Part shown: positions 48,140 through 61,340 of the stretch, piece after piece
Position numbering within the stretch: the stretch's first letter is position 1
How the letters are laid out: every line of letters begins with the position of its first letter
Assembly: GCA_013368495.1 (NCBI GenBank)
Contig: LUCH01000142.1
Location: 1 to 64,000, forward strand
Length of the DNA: 64,000 nucleotides
Direction: 5' to 3'
Source: Paragonimus heterotremus
Lineage: Eukaryota > Platyhelminthes > Trematoda > Plagiorchiida > Troglotrematidae
Position numbers and translations under genes: made by a program
The notes under the pieces: generated by a model
The model's database searches: none
What the model was told of the DNA's origin: nothing
What the model saw: only the letters and a program-made list of their open reading frames with translations

Positions 48140-48556
48140 TCCTCACGTAAACCATTTTATCGATTGTCTCCACTTGACCCTCTTGATTTGGGTAAGAAAA
48201 TTTTAAACATCTCCACAATCCAGCGTGTTCAACAAGAAGAGGTTGGAGTGTGAGTGCACTGTGATAAGTTCCATTCGAAAATTCTCTGTTGTCGATTTTC
48301 ACATTATGTGCAGAGGTTGAACGGATTAGTGGATGATGATCCCCTCCACGCCCCTCTAGATCGAGATCCACATTATGTAATAAAAATGTCAACTTTTCCA
48401 CTTCGGAACTCGGTGTGATGTAAACAAATTGGGAACCAATTTTGTGCAACCAGACCAAATAGTGGTTATTGCTTGACACCGTTTTGAAATATGCGACACA
48501 CTTCAGTGAGATTGCTGAACCGACGTGACCTTCGTTGTAACCATCTATTGACAGTT
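48140..48556 (-). CDS. Internal exon encoding an immunoglobulin-like domain
   Basis: The minus strand is open for about 139 codons between an acceptor (TATTTGAACAG before 48556) and a GTGAGT donor just after 48140; GTGAGG at 48146 is an alternative donor. The peptide has the hallmarks of a V/I-set immunoglobulin domain. A B-strand cysteine lies near residue 19 (SAISLKCVAY), the core tryptophan near 35 (YLVWLHKIG), and an F-strand cysteine near 116 within LTLQPLLVEHAGLWRC. A G-strand-like end (TIDKMVYVR) follows. The spacing of the cysteines, about 97 residues, is longer than usual because of a charged loop around residues 60-95. NGT in the E-strand region is a possible glycosylation site. Such domains serve in cell-surface receptors and adhesion proteins; which one cannot be told from one exon. 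The reading frame has a stop just upstream of the acceptor, which fits an internal exon. Confidence 0.7.
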
Positions 48557-51500
48557 CTGTTCAAATATGTGTGAAATTAATCGATGAAGTTAGCCTAAAA
48601 AGCTATAGACTTTAAACGAAGTCGATGTGATCTATAGAGATATGCGTTAATAAAACACATTTCACCCGCAACACAAAACATTTTAATCGAAGTGTAGTAT
48701 AATCGGAATACATGTTTAGCACTCCAGTTGTACGTAGGCTGTGTTTGTGAAACAAAATGGTTTCGGCGAGTAAGTGGCCATGTAATGCGAAAAATTAGAA
48801 CAATACTAGATAATCTCGTTTTTTTTTATAGAGAAAACGGTGTTCTTTTAATAGTGAACAAACTGTGTTGGCATCAACAATGGCTTTCTAGCAGCAAGCG
48901 TTTCACATTTTGACTGGCCTCTTCGTTATTACGTTATACAAACCTGATGTATGTAAATTCGTTAGACTCAATGAAGGAGCTATAAGTGGTTTTGAACGAG
49001 ACGCGTGGTTTTCCATAACTTACCGATCAACATAAATAGCGAAGTGAAGTTTCCAAAGGTAAACTTCTACTCACTGGATAACTATACACCTTAATAGTTT
49101 ACAAACCCTGTCACAAAGCATCTGGTAATTCTGCTGTTTTATACTCCAGCAAGCGTTCAGATTTTGAAAACGGACATATTCAAACATATAGAGTTTCGTG
49201 ACAGAAGCCGATTTAGTGTTTTATGCTCTGTTCACCAGAAGACATGACAGGCCTGCAAGTCGTTGTGTACAGTGTAGACGTGAAATGTTTCACACCCAAA
49301 AACAATTTCGGGACATTGCTCCTATGTAGACTGAGGTCAAGTGCCTTAGTCGACCAGAAAACTGTCAACAACCAACTTTTTCTTTACAAAATACGTAGAA
49401 TAACTTTATCATATGTATTTTTATTGCAAATCTTTTAAGGAAACACAAACACGGTTGTATCTCCCAAAGCAAACAATGCCTTAATTTCTCACTGTTAGCA
49501 AGTGATCGTCCTTGAATGTTGTGAATTTTGTTAGCGTGGACTCTTCAGTTGAGATGTTACCGGTGCTGTGACCAATAAAATTTACCTGGCGGAGCAGGAA
49601 CCAGAATTGAGAAACCTTAATTAGGAAGCAACTATACTGAAAATAAACCTCCTTCTGAGACGGGTGCGCTAACGGTTCAGGTGCAACCGGTGTTCATCTG
49701 ACGATTACGTGTATAACTTGTGTCTGTCTCAGTTGGTTTAGTTCACTGGACAACCAACCGCTGTTTACTGCTGATACGTAAAATGATAAAACAGACTGAT
49801 TCAATATTTAATCATTATCTGTAGTCACCAACTACTTCATTTACTTGTTGTTCACTCACCATGACCTGCGCCAACGCATATGAACTACAAGCCATAAGTG
49901 CCGCCTACATTTATCCTCCTTGTTCGTTACTTGACCAAAAATAATATCATTCGTAATCGACTAAAGCTCTATAATTTGGTACCCTCAATAAGCGATTTCG
50001 TTTCAGTAGTGAACGATTTAGCATGACCTGACGTCTTCCTTAATGCAAAGCCATAATTCTCAACGAGCATAGCTGTGTTCTTCACGGCGGTCACTTGCTT
50101 GATATTCGTAATTTTCCTGTAGTGACGATCGGTCAATCCCATAAACAACCACAATTCTAGTTAACGCTAGAGGAAGACGTTAATTCTATAGCTTGGATCT
50201 CTATGGAGTTTATTCATGCAAGACAGCTGATAGACATACGGTATCCAACTTACTCCAACCACAAACAATCCCTCTAAGTTGAAGGATGGAGATTACGCGG
50301 AATAACAAGAGTGGTTTTAGTCATTAGGGAAGCAGTCCCGGTTGACAGCTGTCACATACTGTTTGCCATGTGAATACAGAAACGCGGTGAGTTGACATAA
50401 ACTGTTTACCGCCTAAACATGAAAGGGTCTATCGTACACAAAATAGGAACAGAGATGTGTTTTGTTATACAATAAATTCGAATTTATCATATCGCACCGT
50501 GTAAGACAGCCTGACATACAGAGATCAAATGTTCAATGGATGCACCAGATTTTCGAAAAAATATCATTTCGAATATTTTGACAAAAGATCGCATGACTGG
50601 TTTTTGGGTGCAAAAAGTAACAATACAAGTTTCTGATACCTACTTCAAACGAAAACCTAATATTACTCGTCACTTTAAGACTTTGCATTTCGAGCAACTA
50701 AAGTGGGCATTCAAATTGTGCGTAGAGAAAACGGGTCATTCCACTCGCTGTTTTCAGACAAGTTGATGTATCTACAAGCTGTGTACAAAAATGGATTAAT
50801 ACTTGAAAAATTTAGTTCTGTTTTGGATGGACGTACTCTCGTTATTTGCTCTTCAATTAATTCTGAAAAATTAGTACCACGACAGTACTTTCGTACAGTG
50901 ATATACCAAATTCCCTCAACAGGTCATTCACAGACGCATCCGTTCCTTTAATATGCATAAGTACAGCTTTTGTCTCTGCATTCAGTCAAATCCTGAGTCT
51001 ACAGAAATAACTTACAGCGATACGATATATGTACAACTGATTCATTGACAACGTCTAATAGCAAAGCTGAGATGAATATAATAATGACGCCAAATGTTAT
51101 TGTCTTAAAATGATTGCTTACATAATAGTTGTGAGGGTTAGACTGGAATTACACTGCTCATGTAAACCTGCCCTCATTTTGGAAAAAAGTAGAACAGCTG
51201 AGAGTAAAAATGAGTGCTAATAAGGTACACTTGACTAAACAGTGCCCTACTTCACAAGGGGTGACTATAGCATGCGCGTCATGACTGTCTGTATGCCCCA
51301 TACTAGCGCTAAGACACCAGCTGCGTTCTGATTGGTTGTGCTCCCATCGAACAGGAGTTCAATAATCCTCGTGAGTCACGTGTTTTCTCTGTCGTTGTTA
51401 TCGTTTGTATGGTTTGATGTTGACTACGTAACAGTAGGAAAGAATAGAATCACGGGCTTATAATCGAACATAAAGCTATTAATTGGCCCTCGGACAGAAA

Positions 51501-54500
51501 AGTGCGACCACAACATGACAGTCAAGCATGAAGCAAGCGCAATTCGAAAAATGGCGATTCGCTTTCATTAATGCCTTACCCCACCTCAAAATGGGTCCGA
51601 GACCCAAGCTTGCTAATAACTCGCACTGGCGTTATGAATGCAAGCCAAATGATTCTTGCTTAAATTTATCTACTTGGGACGTTTTCAACAAAGTTTCGGG
51701 GCGGACAGATTGTAACAATGGAAGATGGTCCAATGAATTTTAGGCAATTCATCGTACGATGCAGCCTTGAGGAGGTAGGTTCTTAATAAGCACAACAGTA
51801 TAACTTTGCATATTTGGCGGCCGACCTAACATTCTGCAGGTGAAAACAGAGACACTTCTGATTTGTCGACTGTATTTAAGGAAGAGAGTCAGTCCAAACG
51901 TTTTTTAAGTAAGAAGATGAGAGACGGTACAAAGTACGTTCTGCCTCCTTATCCATTTTTCTGTTATTCAGATGAATGTTATTCGGGAGAAATGGTTGAC
52001 ACGCTTGTAAACTTGTCTCGAAGTGACGGCATACCTGTGCCTCATGCATCAAATGAAGGTTCTTCAACAGGAAAGTCCCAAATAAACGGGTTAAAATCCA
52101 AAATGTCTTGTCAGTATTTTCCGTCATCAACGTGTAATTGAGATGCAGACTGAGCTTCTCCCAGGTCAGTCTTGCTTGATCAAGTTGGGAAACGCTAGTA
52201 GCTAGGTCCTCACTTTTAAGAAACTGACCGTCTCGTAAGGAATGACCAACCTGCATTACTTTCGACATGGACGATTCGGATGAATCCAGTTCTGTGTGAT
52301 TCAGCGGTACAGCCTTTTATTTTGGCGTTTTTCTTATGAAGTAAGGGTGTCTAATACTCTTTGCAACTTCCTCGCTTATCGGCCCATAACAGTACTGTGG
52401 AACCTACCGAGTGCATACGTTCAAGGTGCACCACCATTTGCAGCATACCAATCAGATGTAATATTAGCCTGTTTGTTGGCATACTGGTTAGTCAAACAAA
52501 TTGTGAGTCACAGCGGTAATGTCCCAGGAATACCAATATGGTGAAGTTTTACAAAGAACTTTCGGTGGGTGATTCGTTTGGAAGCTTAAGGTAAATTCTG
52601 ACAGATAGCATCTGGTATCATCTCACAAGTGGATTCGTTCCGTTGTTCTACTGGTTTCAGTTAAGTTGGTTTGGCTAAAGATCTATTAGGACTCAGTGTC
52701 GATTATCAGATAGTAGTTTACAAACAAGATGTAGGCCTTCAAGTGGTCCACGATTACACGTTCCGTAACTTAAGACGACAGGCAAGTGACGTGGGCCGTA
52801 GGTGACAGAATGATTGTGATCAGCTTGTGTGGAAACTGGATATACAGTGTGAAATACCCTGTCTCTTGGAAACCTGTCATTGTATGTGGAACGATTTAAT
52901 GATCCACTTATTTGTCAAAGCAGACATTCTCTACTTCTGTTAAATATCACCGATGAAAAAATATCAAAGCCGGTGACGTGTTATAAATATACCTTTTTAC
53001 CTTCCGAAACACAACGCATACCTTAAGTTCAGCTAAAGTATTAATGCGGGTAGCGATCGGTATGCTTTCTGTAAAGTTGCCGATGTAATGAATTCTGAAG
53101 TCACTTGTCGTTTTAAAATAATTGGTTGTAATACAGAAAGTATTCTAGATAATCTTCACACATCAAGTAACATTATCTCCATCGATAGTTAACATGAATA
53201 AAGACCTCAGGCCTAATATTGAGAGATAATTCATAAAATGACAAGTTTTCAATTCTTGTTGAATATCACAGCTTTATGGATAGCGCTTCGATGGGCAATA
53301 CGGGTATCGGGTAACGAAAACAGTGAGTTGGAAACAAAGAATGAGGAGAAAAAGTACATAATGGTCGGATAAGTAATTTCCAAAGTCAGGCTGCTGTCAT
53401 TATAAGATTCAAAGACACTTCCCAAGGTGACATATTTTCTTGACAACAACAATAAATCAATAGGAATATAATGACAAATACCTGTATGCTTAGTTGTTAT
53501 TGCATTTAGCAATGTTCTAGTTTGTATTATAAAGTTACCAGCGGAACCGACTTTCCCATTCCCTTTTTTGGATCATACATAGAGGTCTCGCAGACCTGTT
53601 CAGAACAAAGACAGCAAATAAACCAGGTTCATAAAAAATGGTTTGCGTAATGATATTTCACTGCAGTTCCACTCAACCACGAGAAAGCGTTGGCGTAATC
53701 TGGCACTATGTCAATGATGTCATGACTTATGCTTAACGTATACACTATGACAGCGCACAGTTTTAGGCAGTATAGATAACAGCTCAAGAATGCTACCTGT
53801 GTATATGGCGCTTGATGTTGAATGTTTTTAAGCACCAAGTGTGCTACTTATTACTAATGGTCAACAATAGAACTTTATTCATATAATCTCCACCATTTTT
53901 TAAAAAAAAGATGACTGTGTGCGCTGTGTTTTCTGATTCAAGTTACAAGGGTTGGTCTATACATGCGGTCAACCGATATACAGGTATTTATGTGCGTATA
54001 CGTATACACATATAAAATGATATATTATATGTGAGTAAAGAAGTGGTAATCCTATTAAGATAGTCCTTAGTATGCCTTCAAATCAGATTGCATAGTAGTC
54101 ACAAGATAAGGAACAATTGTGCTTTGATACAAATCCAAAAGCCTGCTATTTTGTTATTCTTGAGCGTTGCACTTCATCTGTTGATATGTGGTCAGCTGAT
54201 CACGATGAACACAATCAAGCAAAGTCAATGACATTCATCTCATGTTGAATTGTGTGCCCTAACTTTGAATGAATGGTGCCTGATCATTTTAGTAAACTTG
54301 ACAGGTGTTTCATTTAACCTCTGGTATATGCTTGCAACTGAATAACGTTTGGAGCCACTGTTATTTGCACACATGGACGACCTCTAAACAGTTGTTTAAC
54401 ATTCAAAAATTAACAGATCCACACCAATACGTTTGAACTGAATTACCTTGGTTTAAACCCCCAGCTATCAACTTAACAGACCAGAAGAGCTTAACAATTT

Positions 54501-57500
54501 CACGATTTCATATAGCATGAGTTATCGTGCGCTTGGTTGCAACTGATGACTTGGACAACCTATAAAAATCTGAATTTGAAGTGTTCATCATTTTATACCA
54601 TTAACAAAGCACTCATTTGTTAACTGACACCGTAACACGTTTTGCACGTCACTTGTTCACAAGAGTTCATATTAGACGAAAATCTTTCTACCGGGACACC
54701 CAGTGATGAACTCGATAAGGCTTGCGTGACAACACCCACTTTCCCAATACCATTTGAACAAAAATCACCTGTAATTGTGCTGACCTTACCAGCTTAGCAC
54801 GGACTCTGGAGAAACATACGTTGCCAGTCGCCTGAGCAGATTCGTGAGACATCCAAAGATCCCAGAACGTAAAGTTTTAAAATTTCCCAAGACGTTCCAA
54901 AAAACGTTCTGATCCACTAGCGAAATAGTATATACCTGTCACGATCATGATGGTTTCTGATTGGATCGGCAAAATGCAAGCCGGAAAGGCGAAACCAAGT
55001 CCGGGGAATAAGCGTCTGATTGTAGTTATTTTCCCTCCCACTAGACCACACTGTCGCGGTCACAGAGGTTTCAAAGAGGCATGCGATCGTTAAGCTATAA
55101 CCAGTGGATGTTGATAATTTGCGATTGTCCCTGATATGCGCAAATAAAGACCAACTTAACTGGTATATCTACTTTTTAAAAAGTTGTGGGGAATCACATT
55201 AACAGTCACCCAAAACAACACGTTGAACGAGTATCTCACGTGTGATGACGTTTTCTCTAAATGTCTTTAAATTAACCCGCTGAACGTATCATGGACGTAT
55301 CCAAGACAATTATTCCGAAGACATGAGCTCTTCAGTATTCCAAAGTAATCCGATCTTTTGCTCGCGATTTCAGAAGAATACTGTAGACCATAAAGTTAAC
55401 CATGCGAAGTTGATCAACTCCCGATACGGCGTTTGACAAAAAACGGCTGACACTGCATCAGACAGATAAAGCCCAAGGTATCACGTGATAGTCTACGCCC
55501 GACTTCGTCGGATATCTATTCTTTGTTAGAACCGTTAGTGTCGACTTTAGGAACACGCTATATTGTTCACCGTTAGGTATAGCTTCTGGGCGTGGACATC
55601 GTCATATCAAGGAAACAGGTCTCATTCCTCCTGCAGACTCTTCTGGAAATATGACCACTCAGTGCTACGTGGCATCCTGAACGAAACGTTCTGCTTTGAA
55701 GCTGCTACACATGCTGACGGCTACACAGTCTCAGGGAGAGGATTTCCATCTGTCAGCTATGTATACCTTCATTTGGCGAACCGACCGCCATTAGAAGATT
55801 ATCAAATGAACAAATTCTTCAACCCTCACTGGTTAATTTGGCGATTTGCAACAGTCTACTAATGTCTCCTGTATTCTAAGGGTTTTTACAACTTCGAAAG
55901 TTTTTTTATTTATTTTTGTTATTCACGTATAGACTGCTACTACTCTGTCATAGACACATCGCTCAGCTTTTGATTCTAAGTATCCTAAACGCGAACAACG
56001 TTAATTTACTGTGGCGAGAATGCCTCGGGAAGTCGTAATTCTGCTCAACAGGCACTTCCAGGAGTTTTGATTCTCCCGCATTTGATACCCCTCACTACCA
56101 TTCCTCTAGAACCACTCGTGAACCATTTTATTTGATCAAATTCTATCACATCTAACATAATATACTGACCTTGTCAAACCAAACCATGGTTACGACAACA
56201 GGGCTGATGACAATGTGAAATCCATCTCTTTAAATAACCCACCCAGGAAAAGTTTCACCTTTCAACAGTCTCTCACACCTGCTTCCATATCTTTGTTGCA
56301 TTAAGAGGTCTGATGTATACTATTCGAAGAATTTGTCGTATGGCACCTCACAATGGAGAGTTGACAGTGAGCTCTTATTCTGCCGGCAACACCAGTTCTG
56401 TTTAAAGGAAACTGCGAAAAAGAACTGTTTCATATTTGAAGAAGTAGAAAGTCAACGGTCTCTCTGTTAGCTTAAAATACTAGTCAGTTTTCATGGTTGT
56501 TTTTTGAAGTTATGGAAAAATTATTTAATTCAATTTGAGAAATTCATGCTACTCTTCAAATACCTCAACAAATATTCACTATCAGAGATAACAAATTGCA
56601 GCAGTTCTTCACAGTAGTTAGACGTCGTTGGGCTGAAAATAGAAACTCAGTTTTGCATTTCTGCTAAACCTTTCTCAACCAGTCTTTAAAATGATCCTGA
56701 TCTAATACAGCTGTTTTGTGCGGCAGACGAACGATGTATAATAGTTTTGACGTTAACATGTGGCTGGTAATTTTCGTACCTTATAGTCAGCCATATCAAT
56801 CCGACGATTACTGGTTGATCGCTTGGACGTATGCGCAGGTGTATTTGGTGTCGGACGCTTGCAACTCTATTCCAATTATTACCAATTGCGTTGGAGTTTA
56901 CAAGACCAGCGATGACTTTTGTTGCGTTTTACTGATAACGTGGAAAACGTCTAGAATCTACGAAATAATGGCGACTTGTCATTTGATTACCAATCATTAG
57001 CCGTGTTATGTTACTGAATAGAGTTGCTAAGTGTTGTGGTAATCAAGTTTCGTAACTTATTAATAATGTAAGACTTTCGCGTTTGGAATGTAATGAGTCT
57101 ATTCTTGTGGATAACTTGAAATCCTGCATCCAGTCATGTTGTCGTACGGCAGCAAAGAAGGGTTGGTTTTATGCTCACCATCCAATAGATTTTCATTTGT
57201 TTATTCGTGACTAGATGTAGATATAGGTATTACTTATCTTACTATGTGTGTTTCATGCTTGTACAATGGTTGAACGACTGTTACAACCAACCGAAATCTG
57301 TTGGTTTTCGATAGTATGCTTCACTATGAACGTTGTGAAAGTGTCAGGCGGAATCCTGGTGACACCGGTTTGACTTACGTGTGCATTCCAATGTAAACGT
57401 TATATGACACTGTTATCATACTGATTGTTTTGGACTTACGCAGAATGAATTTCGTGGGAACTAAATGCTGCCCATTCAAGAAGAAGACAACGCCACTGAA

Positions 57501-58959
57501 GAGTATTTCTGGGTATATCCACATTTGCCCCATGCCGAAGAAAGCACTGAACCTACATATTTACCCGATAGGAAAATTGCGGGATCGATTTGCGAATACC
57601 ACATTAAAGATTTCGATGGTAACTAGAGCACATCCACAAGTTTTAAACTAGTAAATAAGTCATTGGATATGGAAGTTTCAAAGTGGAATTAATATATGGT
57701 TCACAAAGGTACCAGCTTCATGCCTTTGTAAAGAGATAAGATAGGTGGCTAATCGACCACTGTGTACGGCATAGTGACTTCAGTTCAAAAACACGTTCAA
57801 ACAACTTGAAAAAGGATTGGAAATTGTCAAGTACACTCAACACTATTGTTATTCTTAGTGCACTTGCTAGTTCTAATTAACATTCTCTGTTTGAGAATAT
57901 CCGCGTATGAAAAGGTCGGTTTGGATTCGTTGAGATAAGAACCGTCTCAGCAATTTATGATCTAATGGTCATACACCTATCAGTTTTGTCTTCTAATGAA
58001 ACATCGACGTCAGTTATGTTGAAAATCACGAAAGTTTAGTAATAACGTTCGGTTTAGAACAGACAAAATATCGAATCACATCAGTCGCTTCACAAGTGAA
58101 CACACACTCATATACCCCTTGGAATATACATTAGTGTGTTAGCGTTAGTAGGATAAGAGTATTGAATCAAGAATGCAATTTACAAACTATGCGGTGGTTT
58201 GTGTGTAATGTCTGCTCCATTTTGCTTTTGAGACTCATTCAACAGACTACTTGGAAAACTGGAAAGAGAACGAGGTTAGAAATAGTGACACACAATCGAT
58301 CTAGTGCCTAAACGGAAGTCATGACCTGAGTATAGAACTCACTAACACCACTAACAATGTTATTCACTGTAGTAGGTCCACATTGGACAGAGTTGACCCA
58401 CATTACAGCTGTTGCTAAATCGTGAACAATTATAGTACTTCCTCTTGCCCCAGGGTTTATGATGTTCTGTGCTCAAGCTTCCATAAACCTTGTGTTATAG
58501 TGACCGCGTGTTGCAAATCGAAGCAAACGCTCCCCTCAGAACATTTGCTTGTGAATAAAAATTGTGAAGTAATAAATAATGATTTAAAATATCGTTTCAT
58601 CGTAAAAACACAGCAGTTGATCAATTATTTGTTCAAGCCACACTCTCTAAGCACATTGCTTTGAATAGCCTTCATTGGAAAAGTCATATCGAGCTTTTGT
58701 CGTTAACGAAACTTATTAATGTGCCGTTTTCAACCTCAGCACTCATGTGAACTAGATATATACGTTGCGAACAAGATGATATACACAAAGGGTGCCAATA
58801 AACGGGTAGAAAAATCGACGTTTGGAGCACGTGTACCTATTTGCTGCCTGTCATACAAAAGTAGTATTAGAAAATGTTATCTATCAACTAAGTGTTCTAT
58901 CATGGAAAGCTCTAATCCCCTATTCACACATCTGCTGACTATGATGTAAACTGCTGAGT
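48557..58959. other. Unassigned DNA; may include other exons
   Basis: Nothing is firmly identified in these 10 kb apart from one exon candidate listed separately. The plus frame at 51529-51743 has WRYECKP and DCNNGRWS, which recalls a sushi (CCP) domain, but it lacks a usable donor. The minus frame at 51876-52268 (130 codons) and the plus frame at 51842-52141 overlap; at most one is real. Frames at 55563-55862 and 56716-57000 are unidentified. Confidence 0.35.
52393..52502 (+). CDS. Candidate internal exon, membrane-protein-like
   Basis: A 110-base stretch lies between an acceptor with an upstream pyrimidine-rich run (CTTCCTCGCTTATCG then ATAACAG) and a strong GTGAGT donor. In the open frame it reads LWNLPSAYVQGAPPFAAYQS and then a hydrophobic span (DVILACLLAYWLVKQI) that could cross a membrane. 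The family is not recognised. Both splice signals and the composition support an exon, but a short stretch like this can arise by chance. Confidence 0.25.
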
Positions 58960-61340
58960 TGAAAGAGTGCAATTAGCCTGTCGGTAGAGCATGTTTCTGA
59001 CCTGATGATCTTTTAAACATCCATCCCTATTTATTGGAAGAAGAGGTACCAATGAAAGACTTGGGGTGGGGTGTATTTTACAGAAGGGCATTAGGTCTAC
59101 TTCGAGGTGTCTGTAATTACCTGAGAATTAACCTAATTCTGTCAGTCTTTTCGGGTAAGAAGTTATTCTGTTCCCTAAAGTTTTTCTATTGATCCGTCTC
59201 TGGAATCTGTCAGTAAGTGCCACGTCTTCCTGACACTAAGACCGGCAGGCCTGTATGTTCGTTCCCAGGTGTGCGCAGAATGTGGCAGCAGTCATAGTGG
59301 AAAAACTTCAGGGTGGTATTTTCTCAATATCATTCCTAGAAAATCCCAGGTTATTCGTGCTTTTTGGCCATATCTGCATACGTTGTAGACAAACCCAAAC
59401 CGTCCGACTCTGTGCTACATGTTTTTTGTTCGCATGCTTACAAGAGAAGATCTGCGTCACCAAGGTAACAGCTAATATAATGTAATGGCCAAAGAGCATG
59501 ACTCTGCGCTGGTTGACATTGGGCGGCAAGTTGTTCTCTATTGGCAGCAGGTTTAAACAGTCCAAATTGTTTTTAGGGTAATTACATCTTTCGGGCACTT
59601 TAGAACTCACCAACGCTTAGTCATCGGCGTGCAGCATCATCAGCGATTTAACTATGTTGGGTAATTCAAGAAAGAAGAAAATGAATAACAGGCCCTCACG
59701 ACTGATTGTTGCGGATCGCCTCTGTTAGTAGAAGATCACTGTGATGGCTGTCCATTTATCTCGACGTCGAATCTACGTTCAGTCAGAAGATCCTCTATCC
59801 AAGTAAGTAAGCGCTCAGTAAACATGTCACTATTCAGTTTCCTCAGCGAGAACTGGAAAGGCTAATATAAACTTAGCCCATTGCCAATCCCTCATCCAAA
59901 GCCTCAATCCATGCAACACGGGCAGTCAGCAGATTTGTGACACATACGTATCATCCACGAAAGTTATGTTGTTCCTTGATGATATATGGGAGGTCGTCAA
60001 CCTTAGCCCGGAGCGATCCAACTAGTAACCACTCTCACTTTAGAGACGATTGAAAACATCGCTATTTGCTGGTGGGTTGCTGGACTATCTCTGTAACCGA
60101 CTTTGAAGATAAGTGTGATTGTGAACTGCTTCCAGGTTACCGGTAGTTAGTCAGTTGATGAGAAACAACTAAAATGTGCCGTAATTGGCCCTACTGATTC
60201 AGTGGCGCAGCGTTTCAAGACGATCTGGAATATCAAGTCTGGAGGGCATGAATCGTTGTTTAATGGAGTCTCTAGCTTGATTGTGACTTGTGATAGTGAA
60301 TTTTGACATGATTTAGTTAAGCTACCTCCCAATCGCTTAAGAGTCGCTGGTGGTTTGCACTTTTCCACACTACATACTGTTTTCTCAGAGAGTCGCTCAC
60401 TATCGCCTCTATACTTGTAAATCCATTAAAGGTTGCAGTAGCGAAATGTCAAACCTACTCACTGTATGTGTTGCAATTTCGCTGTAGAAATGCTTAAGAT
60501 TCACCTCCAGCTTTTGAGCAAAACTGCGTCGACAGCAAAAATCGGTCCTGTCTGATAACAGCCATCGTACAGTTACATCACATGACAGTCATCAGTTTTT
60601 TTCATTTGGAACTTTTCCGGGCTAAACGATGTTATCAAATGTTCACTTCTACTCTGCAGGCGTCCCCGTTTTCCATCAGGCCGGAGATAACTTATTGGAA
60701 CACGGTTGGTAAGGGCACCGGACGCTTACTCAATGATGACCTGCCAGTGATGGTCTAGAGTTAACGTAGTGAAGGAGACCGGCCATTCAGCCTTGCTAAG
60801 CTGTCTTCATCCCTGCGACATTTGCCTTGTAATGGGTTGTTAGACCCGTACCTTGTTGAATATATTGACAGGTTCCGTGTAGACAGCTGAGCTGATTCAT
60901 TCCATTATCACTGTGTTCATCTGGAGCAGCGATATTTAGATTACCTATCATACCAATCACCTTGGTAATACTTTAATCAAGATAGAACAGCGGTTAGATC
61001 ACCGGCTACCTCGAGTTGTACTGGACATGCTGGAACAATCCAGGTTGCATTACTGTCTAGAAGAACCTCCCTAGCAGACAAAGAAGCAGCATCATTGACT
61101 AAACGATTCGTGAATTCTAGCTCCGTGCGAATAAAATCTTCCATAATCTATTTGTGATGGGATTCTACGCAGGGAGTTATGCAAGGCCACATCAACATCC
61201 CTATGCACAGAGGGCCATCTGTAAACCACACCAAACAAACAAGTAAAATTTGGAGTGACGGTAATTATTCGCCAGACTAATTCCAGAGGATCAGTAGAAT
61301 TTGATGCTGAATCTGAATACTTGGGGCTTGTAAATGCACG
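58960..61340 (-). pseudogene. Decayed CR1-like non-LTR retrotransposon
   Basis: Minus-strand pieces in several frames give the order endonuclease, reverse transcriptase, C-terminal domain. The endonuclease appears near 61290-61120 as LVWRIITVTPNFTCLFGVVY then RWPSVHRDVDVAL, the usual VVYRPP block. The RT fingers are in 60368-60000: KLETPLNNDSCPPDLIFQIV, then WKQFTITLIFKVGYRDSPA and THQQIAMFSIVSKV. The palm follows near 59860-59720 with ERLLTWIEDLLTERRFDVEI and NGQPS; NRGDPQQSVV stands for GVPQGSVL. LHADD near 59624-59640 is the catalytic site. DCLNLLPIENNLPPNVNQRR matches the post-catalytic block. The C-terminal part near 59110 has NFSGNYRHLEVDLMPFCKI, matching the RR-x-RGDLI block. Stops occur throughout. 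CR1 versus another member of the Jockey/CR1 group cannot be decided by eye. Confidence 0.65.

Noticed and set aside
51876..52268. A 130-codon minus-strand frame considered as an exon
   Set aside because: It overlaps a plausible plus-strand frame, has no recognised motif, and no convincing pair of splice sites was found.
58974..59030. A tRNA-like TAGCCTGTCGGTAGAGC segment on the plus strand
   Set aside because: No B-box follows at the right distance, and the sequence lies in the C-terminal part of the minus-strand CR1-like relic.
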